A DNA stretch of 64,000 bases from Cyprinodon diabolis. Its lineage: Eukaryota > Chordata > Actinopteri > Cyprinodontiformes > Cyprinodontidae. The translations under genes were made by a program, and so were the position numbers. The stretch covers positions 12,801,875 through 12,865,874 of the forward strand of contig CM060072.1 in the NCBI GenBank assembly GCA_030533445.1, in the 5' to 3' direction. Position 1 is the first letter of the stretch. The number at the start of each line of letters is the position of its first letter. The notes beneath the pieces were generated by a model. That model made no database searches, was not told the DNA's origin, and worked only from the letters and a program-made list of their open reading frames with translations. Below are positions 1 through 12,428 of the stretch, in pieces.

Positions 1-1290
1 CTCTTGGGATCATTCAAATTTAGAAAAGATTATAATTTTACCTACTATTGTTCCTGAAATGCAAGACCAATAGATCATTAAATTAACACAGGTAAATTAC
101 ACATTTATTTTCAAATAAATCAGTTAAAAATATGTTACAACGGTCCTATTTGAGTTAAAAGTATTATGAACACAATTCAATTTGCTTATAGACAGAATGC
201 CTCTTGGGGGTTTGAAACCATTCAGACCAATTTATGTTATCTTCTTGACAGGGTTTAACTGTTTTCACCCTCATATTTTAGCCAAGAGGAAATAGTTTAT
301 GGTAAATACTGTATATTGGCCTCCACTACTGGTTGATGGACTTCTGTTGTCTCAGTGGGTAAGATGTAATGCCAAGTTTATCATAAACTGTAACTTAAGA
401 TCCTAGCATGCCTTGCAGCTTTAACATCACATCAGAGGTAATCAAGTCCAACAACATGCTGCAATTTTTTTTTCTCTTTAGCAGCTATCACTGGGCCAGA
501 AAAGAAGCAATATGACTAAGCTTTTGGAGCTACACTCTGCTTGTCAGCTTGGAGCCAACAGCAAGGAATGTCTGTAGTTTTCTTGATCAACTCCTGGTCC
601 AATTATTCTGCCGAAGAAGAAAACACCTCTGTTATTGGATTAATAGGGAAGTCTAAGAGTAAAACAAGTTAAAAGGCAAATGAATCACGGTAGTGATTAC
701 TTTGGCCAAGCAAGACAACCGGATCTGCCAGCTCGCCTGTTCACCAAAAAACCAAGCAGGCCACAAGCACCCTGCTTTATCGTGCTGCTGATGGGAAGAG
801 AGCCAGAAATGCTGCCGACTCAACTCCATGGATTATATGAATTAAGCTCCCATGTTCTTCTTTATTTCTTTAAAAGGTGGGGATCCAACCCATTTGGCTA
901 TAACACAGTTTGCCTTGCCAGAATACTAGAAGTTAGGGTGGCCAGATGTCCAGCTTTAGGCCGAACGGTCCGGATTTTCATTGTCCTGTCCCACATCCGG
1001 CTCTGCATCCAGCCAGACACATATCAGTCCTCCTTTATGCGGAACGAGGCTTGAAGAGAAGATTTATTTCCATTTTGCTGGGCTGTGGCACAATATCCAA
1101 TCATAGAATGTATTTCTATGAATTCTGTCTTTTTTCCCATATTAAACTGAAATAAAATTCTAAAAATCTGTTAACTTTTTCTATTTTTCAGTAGCCTTAA
1201 AGGGTTTATAGAATGATTATATAGGGTATTTGGTTCTGGTCCTAGGTATCTTAATAGGGTGTGTAACATTGGTGGTGCTGAAAATGTCCT
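1..1290. other. Anonymous AT-rich DNA, no gene seen
   Basis: I find no convincing coding frame, RNA gene or element boundary here. The open frames are short and lack recognisable motifs. A patch near 940-1050 is less AT-rich than its surroundings and may be a dispersed repeat, but I cannot define its ends. Confidence 0.5.
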
Positions 1291-1689
1291 ATTTGCTGTT
1301 CTATGAGCCCTGATGCAAGCGAGTTTAAAAGCCCTAGTATGAAAGGACAGGCTTCTTCCTTTTATGATATGTTTATGAATATTTCGATGAGCTGGGCGCT
1401 GAATGGTTGGTTTACAACAAGCGAAGCTGCTGAGCAAAGAAGCATCACAGCAACAAGCACTCACTCAATGAAACATCGAAAAAATGTCAATGGGCTGGTC
1501 TGTATGTCAATTTCAGGACCTGACAAAAGTACAGGCCAGAACCAAATAATGCAACATTCCCGAGATTCTGTCAATTCGGGGCTTCATTTGGATTCGCCCG
1601 TTTTAAAGGGGAAGTTTAGAATTGTGAGGTTTACAGAAAAACGAGGTGTCGATGGGGCTTGAACTTCTCTGTACGTCCATTTCACCCAC

Positions 1690-2075
1690 TGACCTATTGT
1701 TATTCATCTATGACAATAGACTCGGTTTTGCATTCAATGACCCTTTTAATTCTCTTCCTAATGTGTTGGATCAGATGATTAGAAATTATTTTGTAAAAGC
1801 TCCAACGCGAAGGTGGCATGTGGCTGTATTTTACGATCTCCTGAACATAGCAGCTATAAATGTGTTGGTTTTGTTTGGGAGCTGTTTGAACAACACCGTC
1901 TTATGCAAAGATTTTATCCTTGAACTCTTAAAACAGTTGTGTACCAACCACATGCACTCCCCAAGTTACCAACCCCTCTGCCGTTGAAGAGCAGCTTTGG
2001 CACGGCAAAGAAAATAGTGCAGGTGCTTCAGCACTTCACAAAAAAACGCTCATGTGATGTTTGTCATATGTGAAA
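1690..2075 (+). pseudogene. piggyBac-type transposase C-terminal relic
   Basis: A frame running to 1987 encodes a stretch resembling the C-terminal catalytic part of piggyBac/PGBD transposases. It has LDQMIRNYF, then TRRWHVAVFYDLLNIAAIN, then FILELLKQL. In the family these match the motif in which 'VD.lDQm' precedes 'tRRWp..if...lDisa.Na' and 'FL.eLg..L'. Further on, about 2042-2072, the sequence KKRSCDVC could be the start of the family's cysteine-rich tail, but it is followed by stops. The N-terminal domains and terminal inverted repeats (TIRs) are not visible, so this is a decayed fragment. What I see is the motif run; the family call is from memory of PGBD proteins. Confidence 0.6.
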
Positions 2076-2080
2076 AGTTG

Positions 2081-4890
2081 GTCTGGGGAAAATGCGTTGG
2101 GGTAATCAACCAATTTCTGTAAATAGAATTGTGATTTCAAACTTCCAACCTGTGTGGTAAAACAGTTTTATTTATTTTACTGATTTAACTTTAATACAAA
2201 TTTAAATTTGAATAAACTAATTTAATACAAATTTAGACCACATAACAGCTTATTAACATTTATTAGTAGTTAATTCAAAATTAGGCCCACAACTGGTTAG
2301 AATATCTGCCTTTACTGATAAATTAAATTAATAATGATTAACAATCCAAATTCATAATTATATTTACTAAAGGTTTGTTGTTATGGATTTACTTAAATTA
2401 CAACAATAGATTGTGATGTTCTATTAGATTTATCAATAATATATCATAAGTTTTAATGCACAATAAAGACTAAACTCTATGTTCTCTGATCTTTTCTACT
2501 CTTTTATTTATTTTCAATAAAAATTGTTATCACAGAAAGTTTTCACAGCGTTACAGTTTAAAGGTTGCCAATAATTCTGTCATTCAGTCACTCCTCAGCA
2601 GCCATCAGATTGAGCACAAACCAGTGACCAGACATGTCTCAAATCACTGAGGTGTGAGTCCATGTTTTGAAAATTAAATGTCTCAAAGACAAAGGAAATT
2701 GTTTTGATTTTGGGAAGACAGCACCATCACCTGACCTGAGGTTGTCTATGAAATCGATATAAATGCCTGGAAACTATAAATAAGAAAGAAACAAACTGTA
2801 ATCACAGTCATCCTGGATTTAAAAAAAAACTTAATTTAATTGCCTCTTCACTTCATTTTCATCCCTTTCTTCCATTAATGAACCCTATTTAATAGGTTAA
2901 TTTAATAAAGGATCAGCACTTTCATCCACATTGCCTTTGTGAGTCTATTATAAAGACAGAGCAGGTGCACAGTCAATGGATTATCACTGTGTTGTAAAGT
3001 GAGGGATTTCATCAAATGGCACTCAACTGCTTTCACCTGGAAATGACCCTTCCTCCCTTTTATTCATGGGTGGACATTTACTGCTCTGAAGGACTGAAAA
3101 GCTGTAAACACTTTCTTTACATGCCCATATAAAGATGCACAACTAATAGACTGGAACTTGCTGGATAATTTTCCTTACCATGGGGTTTATTTAGAGGGGC
3201 TGACTTTGCTCTTGAAAATACTTCACAATTTTAAAGTTCAAATGATGCATATAGTAATAACTTTATTGCTTGCATTGAAAAAACACAGTTTTGACATGAA
3301 ATCATTTACACTGTGTTTTCTGCTTTTTTTTGTCAAAAATGTTGTGTTATTTTAGAAAGAAATTCCCTTTCTCTTATATTTGTTTATTGGGAAAAAAGAA
3401 AAAAAAACTGGCTAATACTGACGCATTCAAAGTGTAGAGGCAGAGGAGGAGGACATCCTATCTATTGTGTCTTCTTCTATTTGAAAAGGTGCAATTCATT
3501 TCAGAGGTGAGGGCTTGGTGGGTTTTAGGGTAGCAGGTTCATAACACTCTGCCGGAAAACCGGTGTATTTCAGCCACATAGCTAACTCCTTCCCTTCAGG
3601 GAGAAAAGAAGAGCAGAAGGCAGCAAAGGAGAGGGGGCTTTTTAAATCTAACACTAGTTATTTGAGCTTTTATTGAAGATTGGACAAAAGCCTGTCTGGA
3701 AGGTTTTCTACAACCTACCCTTCAATGACAACTATTTGCTTTATCCTTGGCTGTTCATACCACCCAACAAAAGACCAGAAGCAATTTAAATCCAAATGTT
3801 TAAACATATGAATGAAAAAAAGACATCGATAAAAAAATTAATCCATCTCTTCTTTCATTCTCTACACCAAAGTCTGGTGCCCTCCTTTAATGATAAAGGT
3901 GTGTTTTGCTTTTCTGTGTCCTTCTTTAAAATTAAATTGCATCACCTTTGATCCAAAATTAATCTAAACTATATTAAATTACCTTTTATGTCAATTTACA
4001 GCACTGCCATCGAATGTCCCTGTGGGCTGCCCTTTTTTTTGCACATGTGAACATCTCTATTTGTGACTTGGGAAGGTTGGCCCTGTCTCTAAATGGATCA
4101 TGTGACCTAGGAGGCTGCTCTTTACAGCACTTAGAGCTTCCCTTAAACACACATTAACAAAACTAAAAGATCCAACACCTACTTGATCAGAGATAGTTTT
4201 GTTTCTCTGATGCAGGCTTTAATCTAGAGGGGTAAATGTTGTCGCGTCTTTACAAGTAACCTCAGACCTCTCAGTTTCCTGGTACAAAGTGGTCTGCAAT
4301 CATATATCAAAACACAGAAGAATATTGAATTTTGCATCAGCACAGTTTTACCTGCAGCCATCTAGGGGGTAAAACCTAGAGGTCTGAGGTCCTGTGCCCC
4401 TAATGGCTAAATGTTACACAGTGTTGCTTTAAAGTCAGAGTGAATCATCTCAGTTTATTTTATCCATCATCCTCCACACACCAATCATTTGAAAATATCC
4501 CCTTCTCCAAATCCATACACATTTCTTAAAAATATCCTACTCATTTCTGGCAGCATTGTCCCCTAAATGCTTTGCTCACAATGCCCACTTTGCCTTAACT
4601 AACATTAAACAATTGCCTCAAATCTTTATTAACCTTGTCTGCAGTGTTTTAAATTTGAGCTTTCCTTTTAGGCTGTGAAACAAGTCTCCTTGAGAGAGGT
4701 TGGGCACTCCTCCACTCTGGAGCTACCTCTGGTTAGATTTGCCGAGCAGGAGTGACTTAGAATTTAGACTTAGACAACTTTTATCATCATTTTGTACACA
4801 CAGAGTGTATACAAAAGGAAATTTTGCTTTGTGCCGCTCTCATGACATTTCCATTTCTTAAAGTGCAGCAGTGAACAGCAGTTCAGATAA
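2081..4890. other. Anonymous AT-rich DNA, no gene seen
   Basis: This stretch has short A/T runs and no frame longer than about 65 codons with recognisable content. I see no element termini that I can pair. It is probably ordinary intergenic sequence. Confidence 0.5.
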
Positions 4891-4894
4891 CCTA

Positions 4895-6025
4895 CCCTGT
4901 ATTGAAACTTTGAAGGAGGTCATGGAGAGCGCGGCCCCCCAAAGGACTTCCTTAATCTGCTCCAGGACTTCAACATGTGTGCAATGAAAGTAATACCAGG
5001 GGGGCTGTGGTTCAGAGGAATGGCTGTCCTGACCTGAACCCAAGCTGTGTTCTGTTGTTTGACTGCTGTGCTCTCCATGGGCTTTCCAAAACAAACACCC
5101 TGTTCAAGCAGAAGGGTGTCCATTATGATCTCTTGGTACCAGTGCACCTAAGTCAGTAGTTCAGTAATAACATTTCTTTTCTTATCATCTGGTCTGCAGC
5201 TGTATGTCTAGGACACTTAGGTGAACAGAGGGTCAGAGGTGTTCATTTATCACTAGTTAGGTGGAGTGGCAGCCTAGTGGCTAGTGCATAGGGCTTGTAA
5301 TCCTGAGTTTCTGAGTTTGAGCCCCACTCCCACAGATTTCTGCTTTGGGACTCAAAGACTCTTAACCGCTCCCCGGGTGCCCCACGAAGGCAGCCCACTG
5401 CTCCCCAAGGGGGATAGGTTTAATGCAGAGTTAAATGTCTCCAATGTGAGATCAATAAAGTTTAATTATTATTTATATTACTTGATGTTGAATTGGGTGT
5501 GATTGTGGGGGGTGGTGGTGGGGGGGGGATGTTGGACAGATCTGGCAAGCCCAAATATATTGTGAGGGTCTGCTGGTAGCATCTGGAAGAGTCTCCTGTT
5601 AAACAGCTTTAACACCCACCTCCAGGACAACTTCAAACAGGTTCCAAGGGAGGTGAGGGATTTTCAAAGTGGGCAATGTTTTGTGCAACAATCACTGGCA
5701 GTAAGTATAACTTTTTTTTTCCAGTGAGAATTGGACTATGCTAAGGGGTGCCATTTGATTCTGTGCATTACATTTATGGAAAGAATTTCTAGATGTAGCC
5801 AAGGTGTTGGGAGTACATGTTTTGGGAGCCTTAGAATTTTGTGAATTTTGAAATTTTTGTGAATGACGTGGTCCTGTTGAATCAACTACAGTACAGCTCT
5901 CACTTAAGTGCTTTATAGCGTACTGTGAAACAGACGGGATTATGATCAGTGCCTCTAAATCCAAGGTCATTTTCTTTAGCCAGAAAAGGTTAGAGTTCCT
6001 TTGTGCCAAATAAAAAATCAGAGAA
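4895..6025 (+). mobile_element. Degraded fish LINE (APE-type, RTE/Rex-like), split by a SINE
   Basis: Three collinear pieces look like one old LINE in the plus direction. About 4955-5145 resembles the apurinic endonuclease region, with QRNGCPDLNPS and a downstream TNTLFKQKGVH. About 5525-5665 resembles the linker before reverse transcriptase (RT). About 5720-6020 resembles RT, with FVNDVVLL where the family has the catalytic F/Y-x-D-D, then DGIMISASKSKVIFFSQKR, matching the common fish 'GMRIS.SKSE.mv.SRKr' motif. The active site is mutated (FVND) and frames are broken, so the copy is dead. Clade assignment is tentative: RTE/Rex3-like, with Rex1-like as the alternative. Confidence 0.6.
5258..5485 (+). 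repeat. tRNA-derived SINE inserted in the LINE
   Basis: The 5' part resembles a tRNA-like pol III promoter. An A-box-like TGGCTAGTGCATAGGG (about 5277-5292) is followed by a B-box-like GAGTTTGAGCCCC (5314-5326). The unit ends with an A/T-rich tail (AATAAAGTTTAATTATT). It sits between two pieces of the older LINE, so it is younger than that LINE. I cannot see a clean TSD, and the family name is not assigned. Confidence 0.6.
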
Positions 6026-6196
6026 GCACAGGGAAGCTTGAGAAAAAAACAACACATTCATCTACAACAAAAATCTTAACTCTAAACATAAATATGAAAA
6101 TATGAAAAAGACAATCAGGTCTTGAAAATGAAACTTAAAACAAGCAACTGAAGTATTAGCTGACCTAACAAATTAGCACACAAGGGCAACCTATAT

Positions 6197-6387
6197 CAAA
6201 CATGGGCAATGTGGAGTCAACAAGTCATGTCCGTGTCATGTATTTGTTCTACCCAGCCACTGAAGCAGGTGAATCCAATCTTCACCGTGAATTAACCTGT
6301 GCAGATTGAACTCACCTGGTTAATTGGCTGGGTAGATTAAATACCTGACATGGAGATGACTTGTTGACTCTACACTGCCCATGTCTG
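6197..6387. mobile_element. 191 bp palindromic hAT-type MITE
   Basis: The two ends are long inverted repeats. The left begins CAAACATGGGCAATGTGGAG and the right, read in reverse, begins CAGACATGGGCAGTGTAGAG; similarity continues for about 60 bases each way. The element is flanked by the 8 bp direct repeat ACCTATAT at 6189-6196 and 6388-6395. An 8 bp TSD with CA-starting termini fits hAT-superfamily transposition. There is no coding capacity. Confidence 0.85.
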
Positions 6388-6395
6388 ACCTATAT

Positions 6396-9061
6396 ACTGG
6401 CTGATCAGGCCATTTAGCCACAAGAGGGAATAAAAATGTACCTAAACTAAACAACAACAAAAAAACTAATCTATACAATACAAAATCAGCAACCTAAGAG
6501 AGAAAAGAACTTAAGCAATTAAGCTCTCCAATTTTAATTACAAAAAACTAACAAAACAGAAAAATATAAACCTTCCCACACCTCTTTTAAATTAAGTGGA
6601 AGAGTTCAATTAAGGCTAAGCGCAACTGAGAACATTGTTTGCCGGTGGAAACAATGCGGCACTCAAGGACAGACTTTGAGCATGCCAGATCTACGGGGTC
6701 TTGCTCAAGAATAAGGGAGGAACAGAGTTGGAGTCCAATAGGTAGTTTGGTCCTGTGTCTGCAGTGAAATGGACACTCCCGAGGAGCTAGCCCAAGTGGC
6801 TTGGGAGAGGGAAGTAGGGGCCTCAAAACTTAAGTAGCTACCCCTGTGATCCAACCCTGGAGAAGTGAAAGAAAATTGATGTTTTTTTTCCTGCTCTACT
6901 TTGTTCTTTCACCTCTACCTAATGTCTTTTTTGTTGGTACCAGACTCTCTTTTCAGTGGGTTGTATGATGATTTTGGAAATTGTCCTTTGCTCAAATTAT
7001 GCTGAAAACTTGTCTTACACGCTCTCCAGTTAACCTATAAAGGTCTTATTTGTACCTAATATGAAGCTAACTGCAAGTTTACCAGACTGTTTTGTAAACT
7101 ACAAAGGCTGACGGCTTTGTTTGGCTTTCCAAAGAAAAGCACTCCTGGTCGCTTTATAAATTCATGTCTGCAAAAATAAGGTGAAACTGACGACCAGCAG
7201 ACCCTATTATGTAGGAGCCTGTTGCCTGTTGGGCACATTCGCCTGCCATTGGAAATGCTTTTGCTGGCCAGAGAATTTCAAGGCGAGCAAAGGCAGAAAA
7301 AACTGTTTTGCATGCCGTGTGAACCTTTAGTCTTTCGATGTGTGAGTTTTGTAAAGGTTCCACTAGTTTCTTAGTCAAAAAGTTGTCAGAGCAAATGTGT
7401 GTCCCGTAGATGCTTTAGTCTAAGTTATTTGTAACTTTCCAGTTTATTCTAACAGAATGGAGCTCCATCAATTTATTTGAATTTCAGGATTTTACCATTG
7501 TTTTTGTAAGAACTATTTGACAGAGCAGCTCATTTAACTGCTTTGACCAGTCCATCTAAACCCTTTACTTGGTTTGAAGAAAGCCAGCTTCAATTGAGAG
7601 TCTCAAAGTAAAGCTTTTTTGTCCTCCTGTTCCTTATGCCCCGAATTCCCACCTGCTAATGAAACTGGAGAAAATATCAGTGCAGGAGCTATCCTTCAGC
7701 AGGAAGGCATAAATGATCCCGTGAGTAACTTGACAAGAAAGCTCAATCTCCATTAAAGTAGAAATTATTCTATTCAGAGGTAATTACAAGCATTGCTTTC
7801 AGCATTGCAGTATTCTGGAATGTATGGTTGAGTGCGAAACTCATAACCATCTTCACAAACCACAATCAACTTGTCTTTATTTTCAGGATGTACAATCAAA
7901 ATCAGAGAGTAATGTGCTAGTCTCCAATCATTCAGAAGTACAATCTATTGATCTGCCAAAAAAAAAAGGGTAAAAGAATATTGTGACCTGTAAGGACTTG
8001 TAAGGATGGGGGTGTTACATTTCTGCCACTGTTTTCAAAATACTCGCGTGTGTATTTTAGATGTGAATATTTGTGAATTTGGAGTGAGAAGTTTCACCCC
8101 AAAGGTTTATCTTTTATGGTTAAAGATTAACCTGTACAGAAATTCCCACTCACCTGGAAAATCAGTTTAAGGTTCTGTGGATTCAATTCATAACATATTT
8201 GCATTTTGTATTACATAAAATGTCCCACTGCAACTGCAAGTAATTGAACACAACCTCTCGAATCTACCTCTGTGCACATACAGCTTCACAGGTGCATGTC
8301 TCTCTCTTTGCGTGTATGACTTTTGAAGCATTTCTTGTTGTATCAACACCAGCTGAGAGTTGGAGGGAGGAGAGGGCAGAGGGTGGTGTTGGAAGGGGCT
8401 TTGCCAGGTTAACAGACTAACAAATCACAGTAAGAGCTTGGCTGTTCCAATCTGCCCTCCTCTTGGCCTTTCTGAATGGCACAACAAGCTGAAATCAGTT
8501 TGTTTTCAGTCTTTAAATGCTATCATCTTATTGTTTTATACTAAAAACGTGTAAGACACCACAAATGAATTCAATTCTTCTTAATCTCAGTTTGTTAGAG
8601 TTAGAGTAGAAAGGTGTATTCAGGCTTACATCGGTAAGACTTTCTAGGCTAATAAAGTTAGCAATTAGCATCACTTCAGACCACATAGCCATCACAGCTA
8701 AACCTACTAAACACCAGTCTAGAATAAAAAAAAAAATTTTATGTGTGACATGTTAAGATCTACCCTGTTAGTTGAAGAGTTTCTATCTGCCCCAAAAGGG
8801 TTTTCTATTTCCATGCTGTCAGCCACACATTTTTATTTTAAATTTATCTGTAAATCGTTATTAACCAATTATTTCATATTGGTTTTTATTTTACTCTTTT
8901 TTTAACCATCCTATTCTATGCTATCCTTTTTTAGTTTATATCACAAAGGTGCGCCTCAGGGGCGTTATCTGGACATGGGAACATTGGGAGCTTAGACAAC
9001 ACCATATTTTTTTCCTACAAACTGCATGAAACATAAAAAAAAATGAGATTAACCTATATAT
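6396..9061. other. Anonymous DNA, no gene seen
   Basis: No coding frame longer than about 80 codons stands out and none carries a domain I recognise. I found no paired inverted ends. It looks like intergenic or intronic DNA. Confidence 0.45.
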
Positions 9062-9866
9062 TAGAGCTGGGCGATATTACCTCAAATCAATAGCATAATA
9101 AATTGGGCAGTTTTCCATTGATAATGATAAATGCACTATAAGTGCTCGGGCTCTTCCATCAGAAATAAAGGTAGGAGCAGAAAATGCAACTGATCTATTA
9201 GGAATTTATTTATTGAATAAATCACATTACATATTACTTCTAATTAAATGTCACATTCAGGTTTAAACATTCATCAAGGTCTCATTAAACATGAGATAAA
9301 TGTCACTCTCTTGCAAACATTTTTGCGCAAAGGTAATGTAGTCTTTTGCACTTCTTTTAACTCAACAGAGTGGTTGAGCTGTAGGTGGTGGAGGTTAAAT
9401 GTTGTCCTTTGGGGAGTCCCAACAGTTTTAGTCAAATTTTGCATCACGTGTTTTTTGCTCACCATCAATGGGTTAATTTTGGTGCCACTGAACTGAGCGT
9501 GCAGTGAGAACAAAGTGCATCGTTTAAACTCACACACCCTTGCTCTGCCACTCGCTCTACTTCTTCTCTTCTTGCTCAGCCTCATGTGCTCTCCTTCGGC
9601 TACACGGGATTAACTGTTGGAATTTCATTTACAGCTGCGTAAGATTCTTCTTCACTGGGCTCATACGCCATTTTCTTTTTTTAACGCTTCTGACTGGAGC
9701 AGTGAAGTCATGTGATTTGACACATGCTTCAGTGTCTTGAAGGGGTAGGAAATACTAGCAACCAGCACACACAAGAAAAACGGCAAATCTATGTTTATTG
9801 TCTGTCATTATCTTTCTTAATGACAGTAACGAAAAAAATCTGGTTTATCGCCCAGGCCTACTACAT
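9062..9866. mobile_element. Non-autonomous DNA transposon with CTGGGCGATA termini
   Basis: The left end reads TTAGAGCTGGGCGATATTAC. The right end, in reverse complement, reads TAGGCCTGGGCGATAAACC, so about 15 of 19 terminal bases pair as TIRs. The interior (about 0.8 kb) has no transposase-like frame. I cannot identify the TSD with confidence, so the superfamily is left open. Confidence 0.5.
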
Positions 9867-12345
9867 ATTACAGCTAAATTACACATTTTAAAAGAATAAT
9901 AAATTAAATATTCAACGGGAACTAATATAGATTTTTTCATTTAGCTTTACTAAAACTGTTGCATAACCTACGAGGTCCTTCTGTGAAGAAACATAAATAG
10001 AAGTTTAATTATTTTAGATCTTGAGTATTAACAATGAAAGTCTCATTATTAGATCAGTTTCGTCCATCACACCCAATTCAGGTTTGTTTTATGATTTAAA
10101 AAACCTGCCTATAATGCCATGACAATCCTATACTTAATCAAAAAATCATTAATCAGATTTATACATAATGCAAGATGCCAAAATGCTAATTGGAGGGATA
10201 GAAAAAGAGGAATTATAAGACAGAAATATTCTATGAAGGCTTATGAATTTCATTTGTGTCTTTAAACAGTAAGATAATGAAATATTCATTTTGGATATGA
10301 TATAGGATTTTTTAGTACAAATTAAATATAGTATCTAAGCAGCTCTCATGAAATTAAAGAAATAAAATCCTCAAAGTTTGACAAAATATGCTGCAGATGC
10401 TGTTTTTCAGCTACATATAGTTTTATTAAGTAGCGGGTGCTGAGACAGCTGAGGGCAGAGGATGAAGAGGGAGCAATGAGCTGCTGAGTGCACTAGCAAG
10501 GCAGCATATTAGAACAGAGTTTCTCAAAGTTTAACATGCACCACACACCTATTGAAAAGTATGTGTAAGGGATAAGAAAGGCACAACTATCTCCCCGCCA
10601 TTAGATGGGTAACTTTTTGCTGAAGCTGATATCAAAAAACAACAGGCAGCAAGTCTTCCTGGTACTTTGTACCGCCCAAGGTACCTAACCCTACGTTCTC
10701 CCCTGACCAAAAGGCTTTGCAAATGTGGGAAACAGCTGTGTTTCTACTGTAGAAGTTAAGCTTGGTCCGTTCCACATATGCCCCCACCATAGAGATGGCC
10801 AGGTAGAGGGATTAGGGATCTCATGCTGCACCTGACAAGAAGCCACGTTGAGCTTATCTTTGTCAACCCAAACACCACCCCTTAAATCAACTCCACCACT
10901 GGATCTACTAGAAATACGTAGAACAGAAAATGGTATGGCTGGGGATTCAGCAACAAGTATATCAACATTGATATTGTGTTATCATAAGCTGCCTGACAAA
11001 ATTTGGAAAATATGGAAGATTTAAATCACAACTAAGTTTTTTTTTTGTTTTACGTGGTGGATCTCTCTGCTAACTGCCAGCCACCATGATGAAATAATTA
11101 AATAATTAAAATATGTACTTTCACAAATACAGACTCAAACATAGACTGGCTGTAAGTTAGGTGTTTTACCAATGATTTAAGAATAGCTAGTACATTTTAC
11201 ATACTTTAACAGATAGAGACACTTTTTGTGATAAACATGTTAAGCAAGGATGGAACATAACTCAAAAGAAAATAATACAAGGTAGAGGAAGAAGTAAAAT
11301 ACAAATAAATGCTGATGCTCAGGATGTTTGCACAATGCTATGATTTTCTAGTCTATATAACTTTCCTAAACTTTTCTAATCAAGAGTATGTTTTTTTGAA
11401 GAAAGACTCACTTTAATTTAGACACAATTGAAATAAGTATCCAAGGTTAAAGAAAAAGAGCACTTAGATCAATCTCACTTTAAGACAACCATGAATCATG
11501 ATTGCTTTATACAAAATTATATGACAGCAATCAATGTCACTTTGCTGATGGATAACTTGAATGTAAAAAGAAACTCATCTCCAGAAGGCAATAACATTAA
11601 GTCGTTAAGTTGTGATAAATGACAAGACAGTGGAGCAGTCAGGAAGGCTTTCATGCACAGCTCTCTTACCTACTGTGTTCATTCCCCGCCAGTAGTTTGG
11701 TTTATTTGCTGAGTAAAGCAGCCAGCTGGCTTTCTCGATATGGTTCTAAACCTGTGTCAGCTGCAGAGTTGACATAAATCTCTGCGGCCACTCTGTGAGG
11801 TAGTGTAATAAGAACCTAAGACATATCCAAAAATTTAGACAGTAAGCAACTGATTTTCAGAAAGATGTCTTTTGACTAACTGTAGGCACTGAGTCACAGA
11901 AGATTGGAGAACAAAAACACACTGACTGAGGGAGTATGTGGTTAAGAGATGGTTTGTGAGTATGAGGACCAAAACCAACAGAGAAACAAACTTAACTTTT
12001 ATAAATGTTGTGAGACTGTTTTTGATTTACCCAATGTTTTTTTTTCATAATTTCTTTCTGATTGAACAGATAAATGAACCAAGTGGATACAAACAAGTAG
12101 CAAAAGAAAAAACATAATTGTCAGCATGGAAATGTGATATCTTACATGAAATAACTATTAAACAGCCTAATCATTTTCATTTCAGTAATCCCTTTCTTTC
12201 GTATGATAGAGGTGAATCAATTTTTTTACGACATAAATGATTGGAATCTTCTGAGTCGGTAAACATTTTTGGTGGAACAAGCTGTTATAGTGCAACAGAT
12301 GATATCTGAACTCACAATTAATGTTCTTTAGAAGTTTCAGTGGAT
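9867..12345. other. Anonymous AT-rich DNA, no gene seen
   Basis: I see A/T-rich sequence with no recognisable frames, RNA genes or element ends. Confidence 0.45.
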
Positions 12346-12428
12346 GGGTGGATGGCTGAATGGATGGATGGATGGATGGATGGATGGATGGATGGATGGA
12401 TGGATGGAGTCGAATCCATCCATCCATT
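12342..12428. repeat. (GGAT)n microsatellite
   Basis: A run of GGAT units occupies about 12360-12409. It is followed directly by an inverted CCATCCATCCAT stretch, so the locus could form a short hairpin. Confidence 0.9.

Noticed and set aside
12342..12428. CRISPR-like regularly spaced repeat
   Set aside because: It is a simple GGAT microsatellite with no spacers. The 35.7 kb minisatellite likewise has degenerate units and is in a vertebrate genome.
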